Shown: positions 8,838-17,427, counted from the first letter of the stretch. The stretch is 64,000 nucleotides of DNA from Exiguobacterium aurantiacum (GCF_024362205.1 NZ_CP101462.1:1578501-1642500); one strand, 5' to 3'. Notes: generated by a model not told the origin, from the letters alone. A program made the numbers and translations.

Positions 8838-9778
8838 GCTGGTTTCCCTCCTAGCGCTTCAAGCACGCGTTGTTGTGTTGGTATGGCTGGAATCGCGCCG
8901 TAGGCCGTGCACGTGAGTGCACCGGTCACGTTCGCATATTCGATGTCCTGCAAGAGTCGGTCGTCATCCATCCCGAGTGTCGACAACCGATATAGATAGG
9001 CTCCGACGAAGGCGTCGCCCGCTCCCGTCGAATCGACGCTGTCAATTTTCACTGAAGCGATGATGGCTTTGACGTCTTTCGTCGCAATCAGTGTCCCGCG
9101 CGAGCCGAGCGTGATGGCGATTCGTTTTGCACCCGCTTCGAGAAGCGACGCGACCGCTTCGTCTAAATCGTCAAGCCCGGTCAACAAGTGCGCCTCTTCT
9201 TCGCTCAACTTGACGAAGTCCGCTTCGGCGATGAAGTGGAGCGAATCTTGTTTGAACGCCTCGAGGTCGGTCACGAGCGCGTCACGATAGTTCGGATCGA
9301 ACGAGACGAACAGGCCGTCACGCTTGGCGAACTGGAGCAGTTTGAAATAAGCGTTCTTTAACTCACCGTCGAGGAGTGCCGTCGCCGATCCGAAATGGAC
9401 GATGTCCCCAGGCTTGAAGGCCGACAAATCGATCGACTCGAACGCATAATCGCCGTCGCTACCGCGGCGGAACGTGAAGTCCCGTTCCCCGTCTTCTTGA
9501 ATCGAGACGAACGCGAACGTCGTGTCACCTTCTTCGACCAAATTCTCGACGCCGACACCGTTATCGACGAGCGTCTGTTTCAAAAAGCGCCCGAACGGGT
9601 CAGCCCCGACTTGCCCGAGGAAACTTGAGCTTCCTCCATGCTTACTGACGACGGCCGCAACGTTTGCCGGTGCGCCCCCTGCTTTCTTTACGAATGTCGT
9701 CCCGTTGACGAGGTCGCTCGATGCGTCCTCGCAAACCCAATCAATCAATAGTTCACCAATGCAATGTACGGTGTTCAT
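8834..9778 (-). CDS. scrK: Fructokinase (PfkB family)
   Basis: 314 aa. Phosphorylates the fructose released by the hydrolase. The PfkB signatures are visible: [19 protein letters not shown] near the N-terminus and [14 protein letters not shown] near the C-terminus, with the catalytic Asp in GAGD. The start is ATG at 9778 ([14 protein letters not shown]), with GGAGGTGGACGG directly upstream; a longer frame without SD is rejected. First structural gene of the operon, downstream of two LacI-type operator palindromes. Confidence 0.92.
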   Translation of the reverse strand: MNTVHCIGELLIDWVCEDASSDLVNGTTFVKKAGGAPANVAAVVSKHGGSSSFLGQVGADPFGRFLKQTLVDNGVGVENLVEEGDTTFAFVSIQEDGERDFTFRRGSDGDYAFESIDLSAFKPGDIVHFGSATALLDGELKNAYFKLLQFAKRDGLFVSFDPNYRDALVTDLEAFKQDSLHFIAEADFVKLSEEEAHLLTGLDDLDEAVASLLEAGAKRIAITLGSRGTLIATKDVKAIIASVKIDSVDSTGAGDAFVGAYLYRLSTLGMDDDRLLQDIEYANVTGALTCTAYGAIPAIPTQQRVLEALGGKPA

Positions 9779-9819
9779 CCGTCCACCTCCATGTCTGAAT
9801 GTCGTGCTTCGTATCATTT

Positions 9820-9836
9820 ATCGAACCGGTTCCAAA
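9820..9836. promoter_or_regulatory. LacI-type operator, copy 1 (scr)
   Basis: A GAACCGGTTC palindromic core at 9823-9832, flanked on the minus strand as TTGGAACCGGTTCGA. It lies 45-58 bases upstream of the scrK start and repeats the core of the longer palindrome centred 34 bases away. Inferred target of the LacI regulator encoded next door. Confidence 0.75.
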
Positions 9837-9850
9837 AACGAATAAAAAAT

Positions 9851-9872
9851 GTTGCGGAACCGGTTCCGCAAC
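9851..9872. promoter_or_regulatory. LacI-type operator, copy 2, also terminator hairpin of scrR
   Basis: A perfect 22-bp palindrome built on GCGGAACCGGTTCCGC, 15 bases after the scrR stop codon. On the minus strand it is followed at once by ATTTTTTATT, so the same sequence can fold as a 9-bp stem with a CCGG loop and act as an intrinsic terminator for scrR. It shares its core with copy 1. Operator function is inferred from symmetry, duplication and position. Confidence 0.75.
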
Positions 9873-9887
9873 ACAAATGTAAACGAT

Positions 9888-10877
9888 TTAATTTAAAATG
9901 TCAACGCTTTCGCGCAGTTTTAATTCAAAAGTTGTGAACGTTTTCATCGGGATGGTTTCACCTGTTAACAACTGGAGAATCATGTCAGCCGCACGGGACC
10001 CGGTCCGACGGTATGGGAGGTGGACCGTTGTGATGGACGGATGGAGCACTTCGGTGAAATCATAGCCGCCGAATCCACTCACCGAGATATCGCCTGGAAC
10101 CGTTTTGCCGGCGTTGGCAAGCCCCTTCAACACACCGAGGGCGATGTTGTCCGTCGCGCAGACGATGAGCGTCGCGTCCTCGGTCGCCTCGGCGAGTCGT
10201 TCCCCGATTGGGATGGCATCCTCGATCTTGAACGTCGTCGTATACGTCGTCACGTTCGCCCCGACTTCCTTGAACGCATGGAGAAAACCGTCACGCCGCG
10301 CCTGTCCGACGGCGATGTCGTATGGACCGACACCGACATATAGGACGTCACGGTGACCCCATTCCATGAACTGCTTACCGAGGGCGAACGCCGCATCGTA
10401 GTCGGGATAGACGAGGCTATGGACCTTTTCATGCTCTTGACCGATCAATAGGACCGGGATTTGGATGTCTTGAATCGCCTGCAAGTGCCGCGGCGTCACG
10501 GTCGTCCCGAGCCAGATGATGCCGGCCACTTTCTGTTTTGCCAAGTTATACAACTGCTCGATCTCGCGTTCGGTCTGTTGGGCCGTGTTGACGACGAGCA
10601 TTTGATAGCCGCGTTCGGTCAATCGTTCGTCGATGCCCATCATCGTCCGCGAAGCGGCATAGGAATCGAGACGCGGGACGATGACACCGATCATTTTCGT
10701 CTGTTTCGACTTCAAGCTTTGCGCGAACTGGTTCGGTTCATAATTCGTCTCCTGGATGACCCGCTCAATCTTGTCGCGCGTCGACTGTCCGACCGAGCCC
10801 CCGTTCAAATAACGGGAGACGGTACTTTTGGCGACCCCGGCCAGTTTGGCGATGTCGTTGATTGTCACTTGTTTCAT
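9888..10877 (-). CDS. scrR: LacI-family transcriptional regulator of the sucrose genes
   Basis: 329 aa. The N-terminal HTH (residues 4-50) reads TINDIAKLAGVAKSTVSRYLNGG, followed by the YEPNQFAQSLKSKQTKMIGVIVPRL hinge and a periplasmic-binding-like effector domain. It sits directly upstream of the fructokinase, EIIBC and hydrolase genes, so it most likely represses them and is relieved by fructose or a sugar phosphate. The start ATG has AGGTTTTTACCG upstream, a weak SD but the only sensible start. It could also bind its own operator/terminator. Confidence 0.88.
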   Translation of the reverse strand: MKQVTINDIAKLAGVAKSTVSRYLNGGSVGQSTRDKIERVIQETNYEPNQFAQSLKSKQTKMIGVIVPRLDSYAASRTMMGIDERLTERGYQMLVVNTAQQTEREIEQLYNLAKQKVAGIIWLGTTVTPRHLQAIQDIQIPVLLIGQEHEKVHSLVYPDYDAAFALGKQFMEWGHRDVLYVGVGPYDIAVGQARRDGFLHAFKEVGANVTTYTTTFKIEDAIPIGERLAEATEDATLIVCATDNIALGVLKGLANAGKTVPGDISVSGFGGYDFTEVLHPSITTVHLPYRRTGSRAADMILQLLTGETIPMKTFTTFELKLRESVDILN

Positions 10878-10896
10878 CGGTAAAAACCTCCATACG

Positions 10897-10925
10897 AAAA
10901 AACTGACGCGTCAGACGCCGTCAGT
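10897..10925 (-). terminator. Terminator of the GNAT gene
   Basis: On the minus strand AACTGACGGCG / CGCGTCAGTT hairpin followed by T6, immediately after the stop codon at 10926. Confidence 0.85.
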
Positions 10926-11402
10926 TCAGTGGTTGATTACATATCGCTTCTTAAAGTTTAAATAGTAAAGCCCGTTCCGTTTTTCGAACCCGTTGTTCTC
11001 GAGGACACGGCGTACCGCTTCCTGATGCGGGCTCGTCGGTGGAATGCCAGCACGGACCGTATGCCCTTCTCTTAAATCGGATTGCTCGAGCGCGAGGCGA
11101 AGCCCTTCTGTCGCATAGCCGTTGTCTTTGAACGGGTCGAACACCATCAAATCGAGCTGATAGACGCGAGCGAGTTTCAAGAGCAACACTTTCCCGACGA
11201 TTTGCCCGTCAACGAGGAGATCATAATAGAAGTCCTCCCCGTAACTATGCTCGTCGGCCGAGTATACCTGCTCTGCCCCCATCTCGACAAAGATACCTTT
11301 TAACTCTTCGGCTGAGATGCCGTAAGAACTTTGACCATATTTTTTAAAATGCTCATATTCGATCTCATCAATCTGACGAATAGGTTGACGCACGATTTCC
11401 AT
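10926..11402 (-). CDS. GNAT-like N-acetyltransferase
   Basis: 158 aa. The central YQLDLMVFDPFKDNGYATEGLRLALEQ segment resembles the beta4-motif A region of GNAT enzymes (a variant of the Q/RxxGxG/A acetyl-CoA loop), followed by HQEAVRRVLENNGFEKRNGLYYLNF, typical of the last strand. The N-terminus (1-70) is less conserved. The substrate is unknown. ATG with AAGGAGGGCACGGG upstream, a promoter (TTGCGC, 18 bp, TATAAT) at 11446-11475, and its own terminator make this a monocistronic gene. Confidence 0.65.
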   Translation of the reverse strand: MEIVRQPIRQIDEIEYEHFKKYGQSSYGISAEELKGIFVEMGAEQVYSADEHSYGEDFYYDLLVDGQIVGKVLLLKLARVYQLDLMVFDPFKDNGYATEGLRLALEQSDLREGHTVRAGIPPTSPHQEAVRRVLENNGFEKRNGLYYLNFKKRYVINH

Positions 11403-11445
11403 CCCGTGCCCTCCTTAACAGTTATCTCATAGTCTTTCCAAACTC

Positions 11446-11475
11446 ATTATATACGAACGGCGGCGTGAAGCGCAA
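11446..11475 (-). promoter_or_regulatory. Sigma-A promoter of the GNAT gene
   Basis: Minus strand TTGCGC (11475-11470), 18-bp spacer, TATAAT (11451-11446), about 44 bases before the start codon. Confidence 0.6.
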
Positions 11476-11488
11476 AAGATAACCGGAA

Positions 11489-12352
11489 TCAGACCGGTTC
11501 GATGTGGATGTGGACCGAATCGACGGCGTGATGTTCGTCGAGCTCACGTTCGATGTCATCACATAAATCGTGCGCTTCCTCGACAGTGAGACTTCCTTCG
11601 ACGGCAATCGTCACGTCGAGCATGACGTGGTTGCCGAGGTGACGTCCTTTGATTTCACGCACTTCCTTGACGGCATCGAAATGTTGAATCGTCTCTTCAT
11701 AGGAATCAACGAGGTCCGGTGGGAATCCGTCCGACAACTGATGTGTCGCATCGAGAAAGATTTGAATCGCGGTCCGGATAATCATCCCGGCGATGAGAAC
11801 AGCGAGCACCGTATCCATCCACGGCAGTTTAAAATAAGCGAAGAGAACGCCGAGCGTCGCCCCAATCGAGATCAGCGCGTCGGCAAGGTTATCTTTGGCG
11901 GCCGCCTTCAAGGCCAGCGACCGGGTCTTCTTGGCCAAATTCGAGTTGTACGCATACACGCCGAACATGACGAGCGCACTCACGAACGCGACGACGGCGG
12001 CGAGCGGGTTCGGTTCGACGTATTCACCACCGATTAGAGTGGCGATGCTGTTCAATAGAACGAACACCCCGACGGCGACCATGATGAGCGAGGCGACGAG
12101 CGCGGCAAGCGTCTCCATTTTGGCGTGACCGTATTTATGTTCGGCGTCCCGAGGCAACGCAGCGATACGGATGCCGATATAGACAGCGATGGATGCGATG
12201 ATGTCGGTCGTATTGTTGAATCCGTCGGCGAGGACGGCTTCTGAATTATAGACATACCCGAAGACGACTTTTAATACAGATAAGACCAAATACGTCGTAA
12301 TCGATAAAATGGCGCCTTTGAGCGCTTTTGGTGGATGAGTTGTTGACTGCAT
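11489..12352 (-). CDS. Cation diffusion facilitator, probably Mn2+ exporter (MntE-like)
   Basis: 287 aa. Six TM helices (about 10-195) and a cytosolic ferredoxin-like dimer domain ending in DSVHIHIEP. The transport-site residues are Asn46 and Asp50 in ADGFNNTTD (TM2) and Asp154 and Asp158 in KDNLADALIS (TM5). An N-D/D-D set is what I know from manganese-exporting CDFs such as MntE, as opposed to the D/H sets of zinc exporters. Metal choice is therefore an inference. Starts at ATG with AAGGAGGTGGTCGG upstream; an extended -10 (TGGTATACT) lies near 12391. Monocistronic. Confidence 0.85.
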   Translation of the reverse strand: MQSTTHPPKALKGAILSITTYLVLSVLKVVFGYVYNSEAVLADGFNNTTDIIASIAVYIGIRIAALPRDAEHKYGHAKMETLAALVASLIMVAVGVFVLLNSIATLIGGEYVEPNPLAAVVAFVSALVMFGVYAYNSNLAKKTRSLALKAAAKDNLADALISIGATLGVLFAYFKLPWMDTVLAVLIAGMIIRTAIQIFLDATHQLSDGFPPDLVDSYEETIQHFDAVKEVREIKGRHLGNHVMLDVTIAVEGSLTVEEAHDLCDDIERELDEHHAVDSVHIHIEPV

Positions 12353-12533
12353 CCGACCACCTCCTTATTAGCTAAGTCAGTATACCAGTCGAATATCGTG
12401 TGGGCATAGAGAAACAGTGTTTCCCACAGTTAAATAAAATGGAATATATTCCCGGTAGTTTCGTTGTTCGAAAATTATGGTAAAGTAAATGGGAAGAGAC
12501 CAAAGGGATGACCCTATAAAAGAGGTGAAACGA

Positions 12534-12845
12534 ATGTTTACAGAACGTGATGGAATCAAGCTTCGTTTGGAACAAATTGACAGATTGCTCGCCGATTTGA
12601 ACCGAGAAGCAAAACAGTTGATGGCTCGTCTACGCGAACTTGACGCAAGCGGTGAAAATCCACATGAAGTGACGCTCAAGCCGGAAGACCGTGACACGCT
12701 AAAATCGTCAATCGACGAGACGCTCGAGGCGCTTCAAAGTCGCTCGAAACGCCCGATCAACCCGAACGATGAGAAAAAGAAAGAACTCGCCTCTCATAAG
12801 GCGCTCATCGACGAATTGTCGGATTTACTCAGCAAGAAAAAATGA
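12534..12845 (+). CDS. Small coiled-coil cytosolic protein
   Basis: 103 aa. The first 45 residues (ERDGIKLRLEQIDRLLADLNREAKQLMARLREL) form a clear heptad-type amphipathic helix; a second helix spans about 52-100, ending in a lysine-rich tail. The ATG at 12534 is chosen because AAAGAGGTG lies six bases upstream; the frame opens 15 codons earlier without SD. Promoter-like TGGTAAAGT at about 12477. Ends in an intrinsic terminator. No family recognised. Confidence 0.65.
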   Translation: MFTERDGIKLRLEQIDRLLADLNREAKQLMARLRELDASGENPHEVTLKPEDRDTLKSSIDETLEALQSRSKRPINPNDEKKKELASHKALIDELSDLLSKKK

Positions 12846-12869
12846 GACGCCTCTGCGTCTCATTTTTTC
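12838..12869 (+). terminator. Intrinsic terminator
   Basis: GAGACGC CTCT GCGTCTC hairpin followed by a T-run, overlapping the stop codon of the coiled-coil gene. Confidence 0.9.
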
Positions 12870-12883
12870 GGTAAGGAGATACT

Positions 12884-13669
12884 ATGACTTATATCGTTAC
12901 GACTTGTTTACGCCCGACCGAGGCGATGATTGCACGGGCCGAAGCTCACGCAGCGACGTACGGCGTCCGTTTTATCCCTCGGCGCAAACACTCGATTGAG
13001 ACGTTGAAGGCGCGGCACTCTCTCGGCGTGCTCGTGTTTGATAAACGTCGCGTTGAATACACACCGCTCGACGGAGATGAACCGTTCTTCTTCCATCCAT
13101 CGAGCTCGGTATTCCGTGTGAAGCAACTAGCCCGTGGCGGACACGATCCACTCGTCGACGCCGCCGCAATCAAGCCAGGTGACCGCGTCCTCGACTGCAC
13201 GCTCGGGCTCGGCTCCGACAGCATCGTCCTCAGTCATGCCGTCGGTCCGACCGGTCGCGCCGTCGGACTCGAGAGTGAATTCGTCACCGCGATGCTCGTC
13301 AAGGAGGGGCTAACCGTTTGGGAAGAAAAAGAGCCCGCCGTTAATGAGGCGATGCGTCGCCTCGAGGTCGTCTTGACGGATGCCCTCACCTATTTGAAGA
13401 CATGCTCGGACGATTCGTTCGACGTCGTCTACTTCGATCCGATGTTCGAAAAGACGATTTCAGAATCGGTTCACTTGAACCCATTACGATCTCTTGCCAA
13501 CACGAATCCACTGTCTCTTGAACTCATGACGGAGGCCCGTCGTGTCGCGGCCAGACGAATTGTCCTAAAGGCTCATTTTGAGAGTGAGACGTTCGAAACG
13601 TTAGGTTTTACAAGGATTGTTCGCAAAACGTCCAAATTTCATTACGGCATCATCGATGCGGAGGCTTGA
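12884..13669 (+). CDS. Class I SAM-dependent methyltransferase (YpiP-like, RsmJ superfamily)
   Basis: 261 aa. The SAM-binding motif I is VLDCTLGLGSDSIVLS (about residues 104-119); the catalytic-loop motif is VVYFDPMFE. Both match the PF04445 family, which includes RsmJ and B. subtilis YpiP. The N-terminal ~90 residues (YIVTTCLRPTEAMIARAEAHAATYGVRFIPR) form the family's cap domain. The likely substrate is RNA, but this is not proven for the Bacillota branch. ATG at 12884 with GTAAGGAGATACT upstream. Confidence 0.8.
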   Translation: MTYIVTTCLRPTEAMIARAEAHAATYGVRFIPRRKHSIETLKARHSLGVLVFDKRRVEYTPLDGDEPFFFHPSSSVFRVKQLARGGHDPLVDAAAIKPGDRVLDCTLGLGSDSIVLSHAVGPTGRAVGLESEFVTAMLVKEGLTVWEEKEPAVNEAMRRLEVVLTDALTYLKTCSDDSFDVVYFDPMFEKTISESVHLNPLRSLANTNPLSLELMTEARRVAARRIVLKAHFESETFETLGFTRIVRKTSKFHYGIIDAEA

Positions 13670-13693
13670 ATCTCTTAGGTCTTAAGGGCTAAC

Positions 13694-13715
13694 AGGGACG
13701 AAAGTCTCTTTTTTT
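13694..13715 (+). terminator. Intrinsic terminator
   Basis: GGGAC GAAA GTCTC hairpin with a GNRA-type loop followed by T7. Confidence 0.75.
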
Positions 13716-13734
13716 CATTACTATTTTCTGAATA

Positions 13735-13763
13735 TTGACATTAATCTGACACAAGTTTAACGT
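13735..13763 (+). promoter_or_regulatory. Candidate promoter of the M6 protease gene
   Basis: TTGACA (13735-13740), 17-bp spacer, TAACGT (13758-13763). The -35 is perfect, the -10 poor, which could mean an activator is needed. Confidence 0.45.
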
Positions 13764-13814
13764 TGGATTCAAGCTCACACAATTTCCCATTATTTTCACA
13801 GGAGGTTAGTACAA

Positions 13815-16187
13815 ATGAAAAAACGTTCCATCCGTCGCACGACGCTCGCCGTCGCGCTGACATCGGTCATGAGCGTCAGTGCGATCCCGGCCGTCGGTGC
13901 CGCTCCACTCGCCGCCTCACCGTTGCCAACCCCGAGCACGACCGCTCCATTCGATCACAACATCATCGATGAGGACCGTCTCGCCAAAGCGCTCGAGAAA
14001 CGAGGCGTCATCAAAAAAGGACTCTCGGCCACCGAGCGTCACAAGGCCGTCGATGCCTATATCGAGAAGAAGCAAGGCAATGCGAAAGACGTCCATAAAC
14101 ATGGTTTGAACGATAAGGCCGCTGAAGCGAAAGAGAAGATACATAACCAATTCGAGAAAGAATCGAAACGTCTCCTCGACAAAGCGAAAAAAGGACAAGC
14201 GAACTATCGGAAAGGCAAGCCGAACGGTCAAGTCAAAGTCGACCCGGCCAAACAGGCAGGCTATAACGGCGCCGTCCGTGAAGACAAAGTCCTCGTCCTT
14301 CTCGTCGAGTACAGCGACTTCAAACATAACAACGTCGTTCAAGAAGAAGGTTATCTGTATAGCGACAACTTCAGTAAAGAACACTACGAACAATACATGT
14401 TCGGCGACGAATCGTTCGAACTGTTTAACGGTGAGAAAGTCCAAACGTTCAAGCAGTATTATGAAGAACAGTCGGGCGGCAGTTATACGGTCGACGGCAC
14501 CGTCTCGAACTGGTTGACCGTCCCGGGCACGGCGAAAGATTACGGCGGTGACAATCCGGCCGGCGGGAATGACAACATCGGGCCAGGCCCACGTCAACTC
14601 GTCAAAGACACGTTGAACGCAGCGGTCGCATCAGGCATGGACCTCGCCGAATACGATGAATACGATTTATATGACCTCGACGGTGACGGCGACTTCAATG
14701 AGCCGGATGGCTTGGTCGACCACTTGATGATCATCCATGCCGGTACCGGCCAAGAAGCGGGTGGCGGTGTCCTCGGTGACGACGCGGTCTGGTCACACCG
14801 TTGGGTCGTCGGGAACAGCCCTTACCGCGTAGCAGGTACGGAAGCAGCCGTCCCATACTGGGGCGGTCAAATGGCGGCATTCGATTACACGATTCAACCG
14901 GAAGACGGCGCAGTCGGCGTCTTCGCACACGAATACGGTCACGATCTCGGTCTCCCAGATGAGTACGATACACAGTACACAGGTCAAGGCGAACCGGTCC
15001 AATCGTGGTCGATCATGAGCGGCGGCAGCTGGGCTGGTAAAGTGGCTGGTACGGAGCCGACGAGCTTCTCGCCACAAAACAAGGAATACTTCCAAAAATT
15101 GATGGGCGGCAACTGGGCGAACATCACGGAAGTTGACCTGGAAGACATCACGCAACAAGGTTTCGTCTCGAAACTCGATCAATCGGTGACGAAATCGACC
15201 AACCCTGGATTATTGAAAGTGAACCTTCCTGATAAGAAAGTAAAAGGCATCGAACCTGAATTTGGCGAGTATTACTACTACTCGACGAAAGGCGATAACT
15301 TGCATACCGAACTCGTGACACCGACGGTCAAACTCGGTGCGGACGGTACGCTCGCGTTCGACACACGTTTTGATATCGAGTATGACTACGACTACTTGTA
15401 CGTGAAAGCACTCAGCGGCGGCAAAGAAGTCGTCCTTGACGTCTACGGCGATGACAACACTGGAAACGGTGCGGAATCGACGAACGGCGCTTGGGTGAAC
15501 AAATCGTACGACTTGTCTCAGTTCGCCGGTCAAGACGTACAAATCATCTTCGAATACGTGACGGACGGCGGACTTGCCCTTGAAGGGTTCGCCCTCGACA
15601 ACTTGTCGATCACGTCAGGCGGACAATCACTTCTCGCTGACGATGCGGAAGGTGTGGAGAAAGTCACGCTCGACGGCTTCGTCAAGTCGGACGGCTATGA
15701 CACGAAACCGCACTATTACTACCTTGAATGGCGCAACCATGAAGGGGCTGACACAGGTCTCTTGAACGGCCGTGGCGTCAAGTACAACACAGGTCTCGTC
15801 GTCTGGTATGCTGATGATTCGTTCTCAGACAACTGGGTCGGGATTCACCCGGGTGAAGGTTTCCTCGGTGTCGTCGACTCGCATCCTGAGGCACTCATCG
15901 GCAACTTGAACGGGAAAGAGACAGTTACAGGCAGCACACGTTACCAGATCGCCGACGCGGCGTTCAGCTTAGATAAGACGCTCCCATGGTACATCGATTC
16001 ACCGAGCCGTGGCATCTATGACTACAAAGCTCAACCAGGCGTGAAGCAGTTCAACGACGCCAACACGTACATCAACTCGCTCATCCCAGATGCGGGCCGT
16101 AAACTTCCACAATACGGACTCGTCGTCGACGTCGTCGGCGAAGCGAAAGACAACTCGGCTGGAGCTGTTTGGGTCCGGACGAAGTAA
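13815..16187 (+). CDS. Secreted immune inhibitor A-type metalloprotease (peptidase M6)
   Basis: 790 aa. The signal peptide (MKKRSIRRTTLAVALTSVMS..., cleavage about residue 30) is followed by a charged propeptide. The zinc site HEYGHDLGLPDEYD starts at His372, giving HExxH plus the family's downstream acidic ligand region. A Ca-binding-like DLDGDGDFNEPDGLVDH loop lies near residue 295. The C-terminal half holds beta-sandwich repeats (FDTRFDIEYDYDYLYVKAL; GFALDNLSITSG) seen in InhA proteins. InhA of Bacillus degrades host peptides and surface proteins. SD GGAGG before the ATG. Monocistronic. Confidence 0.92.
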   Translation: MKKRSIRRTTLAVALTSVMSVSAIPAVGAAPLAASPLPTPSTTAPFDHNIIDEDRLAKALEKRGVIKKGLSATERHKAVDAYIEKKQGNAKDVHKHGLNDKAAEAKEKIHNQFEKESKRLLDKAKKGQANYRKGKPNGQVKVDPAKQAGYNGAVREDKVLVLLVEYSDFKHNNVVQEEGYLYSDNFSKEHYEQYMFGDESFELFNGEKVQTFKQYYEEQSGGSYTVDGTVSNWLTVPGTAKDYGGDNPAGGNDNIGPGPRQLVKDTLNAAVASGMDLAEYDEYDLYDLDGDGDFNEPDGLVDHLMIIHAGTGQEAGGGVLGDDAVWSHRWVVGNSPYRVAGTEAAVPYWGGQMAAFDYTIQPEDGAVGVFAHEYGHDLGLPDEYDTQYTGQGEPVQSWSIMSGGSWAGKVAGTEPTSFSPQNKEYFQKLMGGNWANITEVDLEDITQQGFVSKLDQSVTKSTNPGLLKVNLPDKKVKGIEPEFGEYYYYSTKGDNLHTELVTPTVKLGADGTLAFDTRFDIEYDYDYLYVKALSGGKEVVLDVYGDDNTGNGAESTNGAWVNKSYDLSQFAGQDVQIIFEYVTDGGLALEGFALDNLSITSGGQSLLADDAEGVEKVTLDGFVKSDGYDTKPHYYYLEWRNHEGADTGLLNGRGVKYNTGLVVWYADDSFSDNWVGIHPGEGFLGVVDSHPEALIGNLNGKETVTGSTRYQIADAAFSLDKTLPWYIDSPSRGIYDYKAQPGVKQFNDANTYINSLIPDAGRKLPQYGLVVDVVGEAKDNSAGAVWVRTK

Positions 16188-16201
16188 GCTTGATTCAACC
16201 C

Positions 16202-16245
16202 ACCCCTGCCCTTCTCACCATGAGGAGGACGGGGGTCTTATTATT
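16202..16245 (+). terminator. Probable terminator of the M6 protease gene
   Basis: ACCCC..CCTTCTC / GAGGAGG..GGGGGT hairpin followed by CTTATTATT. The T-run is imperfect. Confidence 0.6.
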
Positions 16246-16255
16246 CTAAAAAAGC

Positions 16256-16284
16256 TTGAAATTTCACGACAGACTGTGTAACAT
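16256..16284 (+). promoter_or_regulatory. Promoter of the tRNA gene
   Basis: TTGAAA (16256-16261), 17-bp spacer, TAACAT (16279-16284). The predicted start would be a few bases before the mature tRNA at 16298. Confidence 0.55.
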
Positions 16285-16297
16285 ACTAGATGTAACC

Positions 16298-16368
16298 GCC
16301 TCTGTAGGTTAGTGGCAGACCTCAGCAATGGTAATGCTGCAGCACGAGTTCGATTCTCGTCGGAGGCA
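16298..16368 (+). tRNA. tRNA-Thr (GGU anticodon)
   Basis: 71 nt cloverleaf read by hand. Acceptor GCCTCTG/CGGAGGC, D stem GGTT/GACC with the compact loop AGTGGCA, anticodon stem CAGCA/TGCTG with loop ATGGTAA (U33, anticodon GGU), 4-nt variable loop, T stem ACGAG/CTCGT with loop TTCGATT, discriminator A. No encoded CCA. All conserved positions (U8, A14, G18G19, A21, U33, TTCRA) are present. It is a single isolated tRNA gene with its own promoter and terminator, next to a decayed integrase. Confidence 0.9.
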
Positions 16369-16396
16369 TCAAGAATACTGCTCAACCAAGCGGATC

Positions 16397-16433
16397 AAAG
16401 CACTTCCTGTTTATGACAGGAGGTGCTTTCTTT
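16397..16433 (+). terminator. Terminator of the tRNA gene
   Basis: AAGCAC.TCCTGT / ACAGGA.GTGCTT hairpin followed by TCTTTAT, 29 bases after the tRNA. Confidence 0.85.
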
Positions 16434-16514
16434 ATGTCATTGCACAGAAATTGCACAGTTTCACGATTTTCGTGTTGTCGACAAGGCTAAACCATTTGTC
16501 TAACTATTATTATC

Positions 16515-16940
16515 TCAATCAACGGTCTTTTGCTCCATCATGGCACCAAACGTTTCGGCCGTCTGCTTCTGCAGCGTCATCGTGACATGTGTGTACATAT
16601 CCATCGTGACGCTGATATCCTTGTGACCCAACCGTTCCTGAACGACCTTTGGCTGTTCTCCTAGTTTGAGCAGTAGCGTCAAGCGAGTATGCCGAACGAC
16701 TGGGACATCTTTAGCTGCGAAGGACGCGTTTGTGCCAATGACACAGGTATGAGCGGTGACGAGGTTTACTTTCGACTGTTTAGAAGTGTTCTCAAGCTCG
16801 TGATAGTTCGCTTTGCTTTCAGCGGTATATTCCGAATGTTGCATTTGTTTGACGGCGGTATCCTCTAATTACTCTATGAACGAATTTTTCTGTTCATTGT
16901 GCTCTTTGATGACCCGTTAGTGGATTGCAATGTGTTGATT
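16515..16940 (-). pseudogene. Remnant of a tyrosine-recombinase (phage/ICE integrase) gene
   Basis: The last ~60 codons before the stop at 16515 read RHTRLTLLLKLGEQPKVVQ, RLGHKDISVTMDMYTHV and a tail, i.e. box II of a tyrosine integrase with the RHT (in place of LRHT), LGH and nucleophile-Tyr motifs. The first catalytic Arg, the core-binding domain and the rest of the gene are missing. Upstream in the same frame lies an unrelated polar stretch (KNQHIAIH, VIKEHNEQKNSFIE, LEDTAVKQMQHSEYTAESKANYHELENTSKQ) broken by at least two stop codons. So the fragment joins two decayed genes. It sits 147 bases downstream of tRNA-Thr, the classic place for an integrase. It cannot be functional as it stands. 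Confidence 0.8.
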
Positions 16941-17088
16941 TTTTAAATCCCGTTCACCTCTCCTTCGTGTAACAAGGGATGAAACCAAAGCTGTAATGTG
17001 TGTAGTAATTAAATTGATTTCACAGAAAAGGACGTTTCTCCGCCTCCAATCCTCCTGTATATAAACCTATCTGGTTTTCCTGGTCCAC

Positions 17089-17117
17089 AAAAAAGAGCGC
17101 CCACTTAAGGGACACTC
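17089..17117 (-). terminator. Terminator of the orphan gene at 17116
   Basis: On the minus strand GAGTGTCCC / GGGCGCTC (with G-U pairs) followed by T6, overlapping the stop codon. Confidence 0.7.
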
Positions 17118-17427
17118 AGAATCGTTTGGAACGTTCTTGCTTACCTGCTAACAACTTTCCCTGCGCTTCTCGTCTTGCTTTATCTTGAATGAAAAGTTGA
17201 TACTGTTCAATCATCCGCAACAGCTTCATTTTGTCTAAATCTGTATCTGGCATGAAGCACGAGTCATCTCTAGCGCAATAGACATCAATATCCTCTTGTT
17301 CTATACTGGTGTAAAATACCCACTCATGGTCAGTCTCCTCATCTCGAATCCAGAAGTACAACTTACCTTCCTTTTCCTCCACCTTTCGGCAAACAATCTT
17401 CGAATTCCTACCCGTGTTTCTTTTCAC
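17116..17427 (-). CDS. Orphan hypothetical protein in remnant island
   Basis: 103 aa when started at the GTG at 17427, chosen because GGAGGAATGCTTT gives a proper SD and spacing. The open frame extends to 17709, but the extra part has no SD and looks non-protein-like. The body reads as a small alpha/beta domain (EGKLYFWIRDEETDHEWVFYTS) followed by a charged helix ending in lysine/arginine. The sequence is AT-richer than the flanking genes, as expected for mobile DNA. Own terminator. No family recognised; possibly cargo of the dead element next to the tRNA gene. Confidence 0.5.
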   Translation of the reverse strand: MKRNTGRNSKIVCRKVEEKEGKLYFWIRDEETDHEWVFYTSIEQEDIDVYCARDDSCFMPDTDLDKMKLLRMIEQYQLFIQDKARREAQGKLLAGKQERSKRF

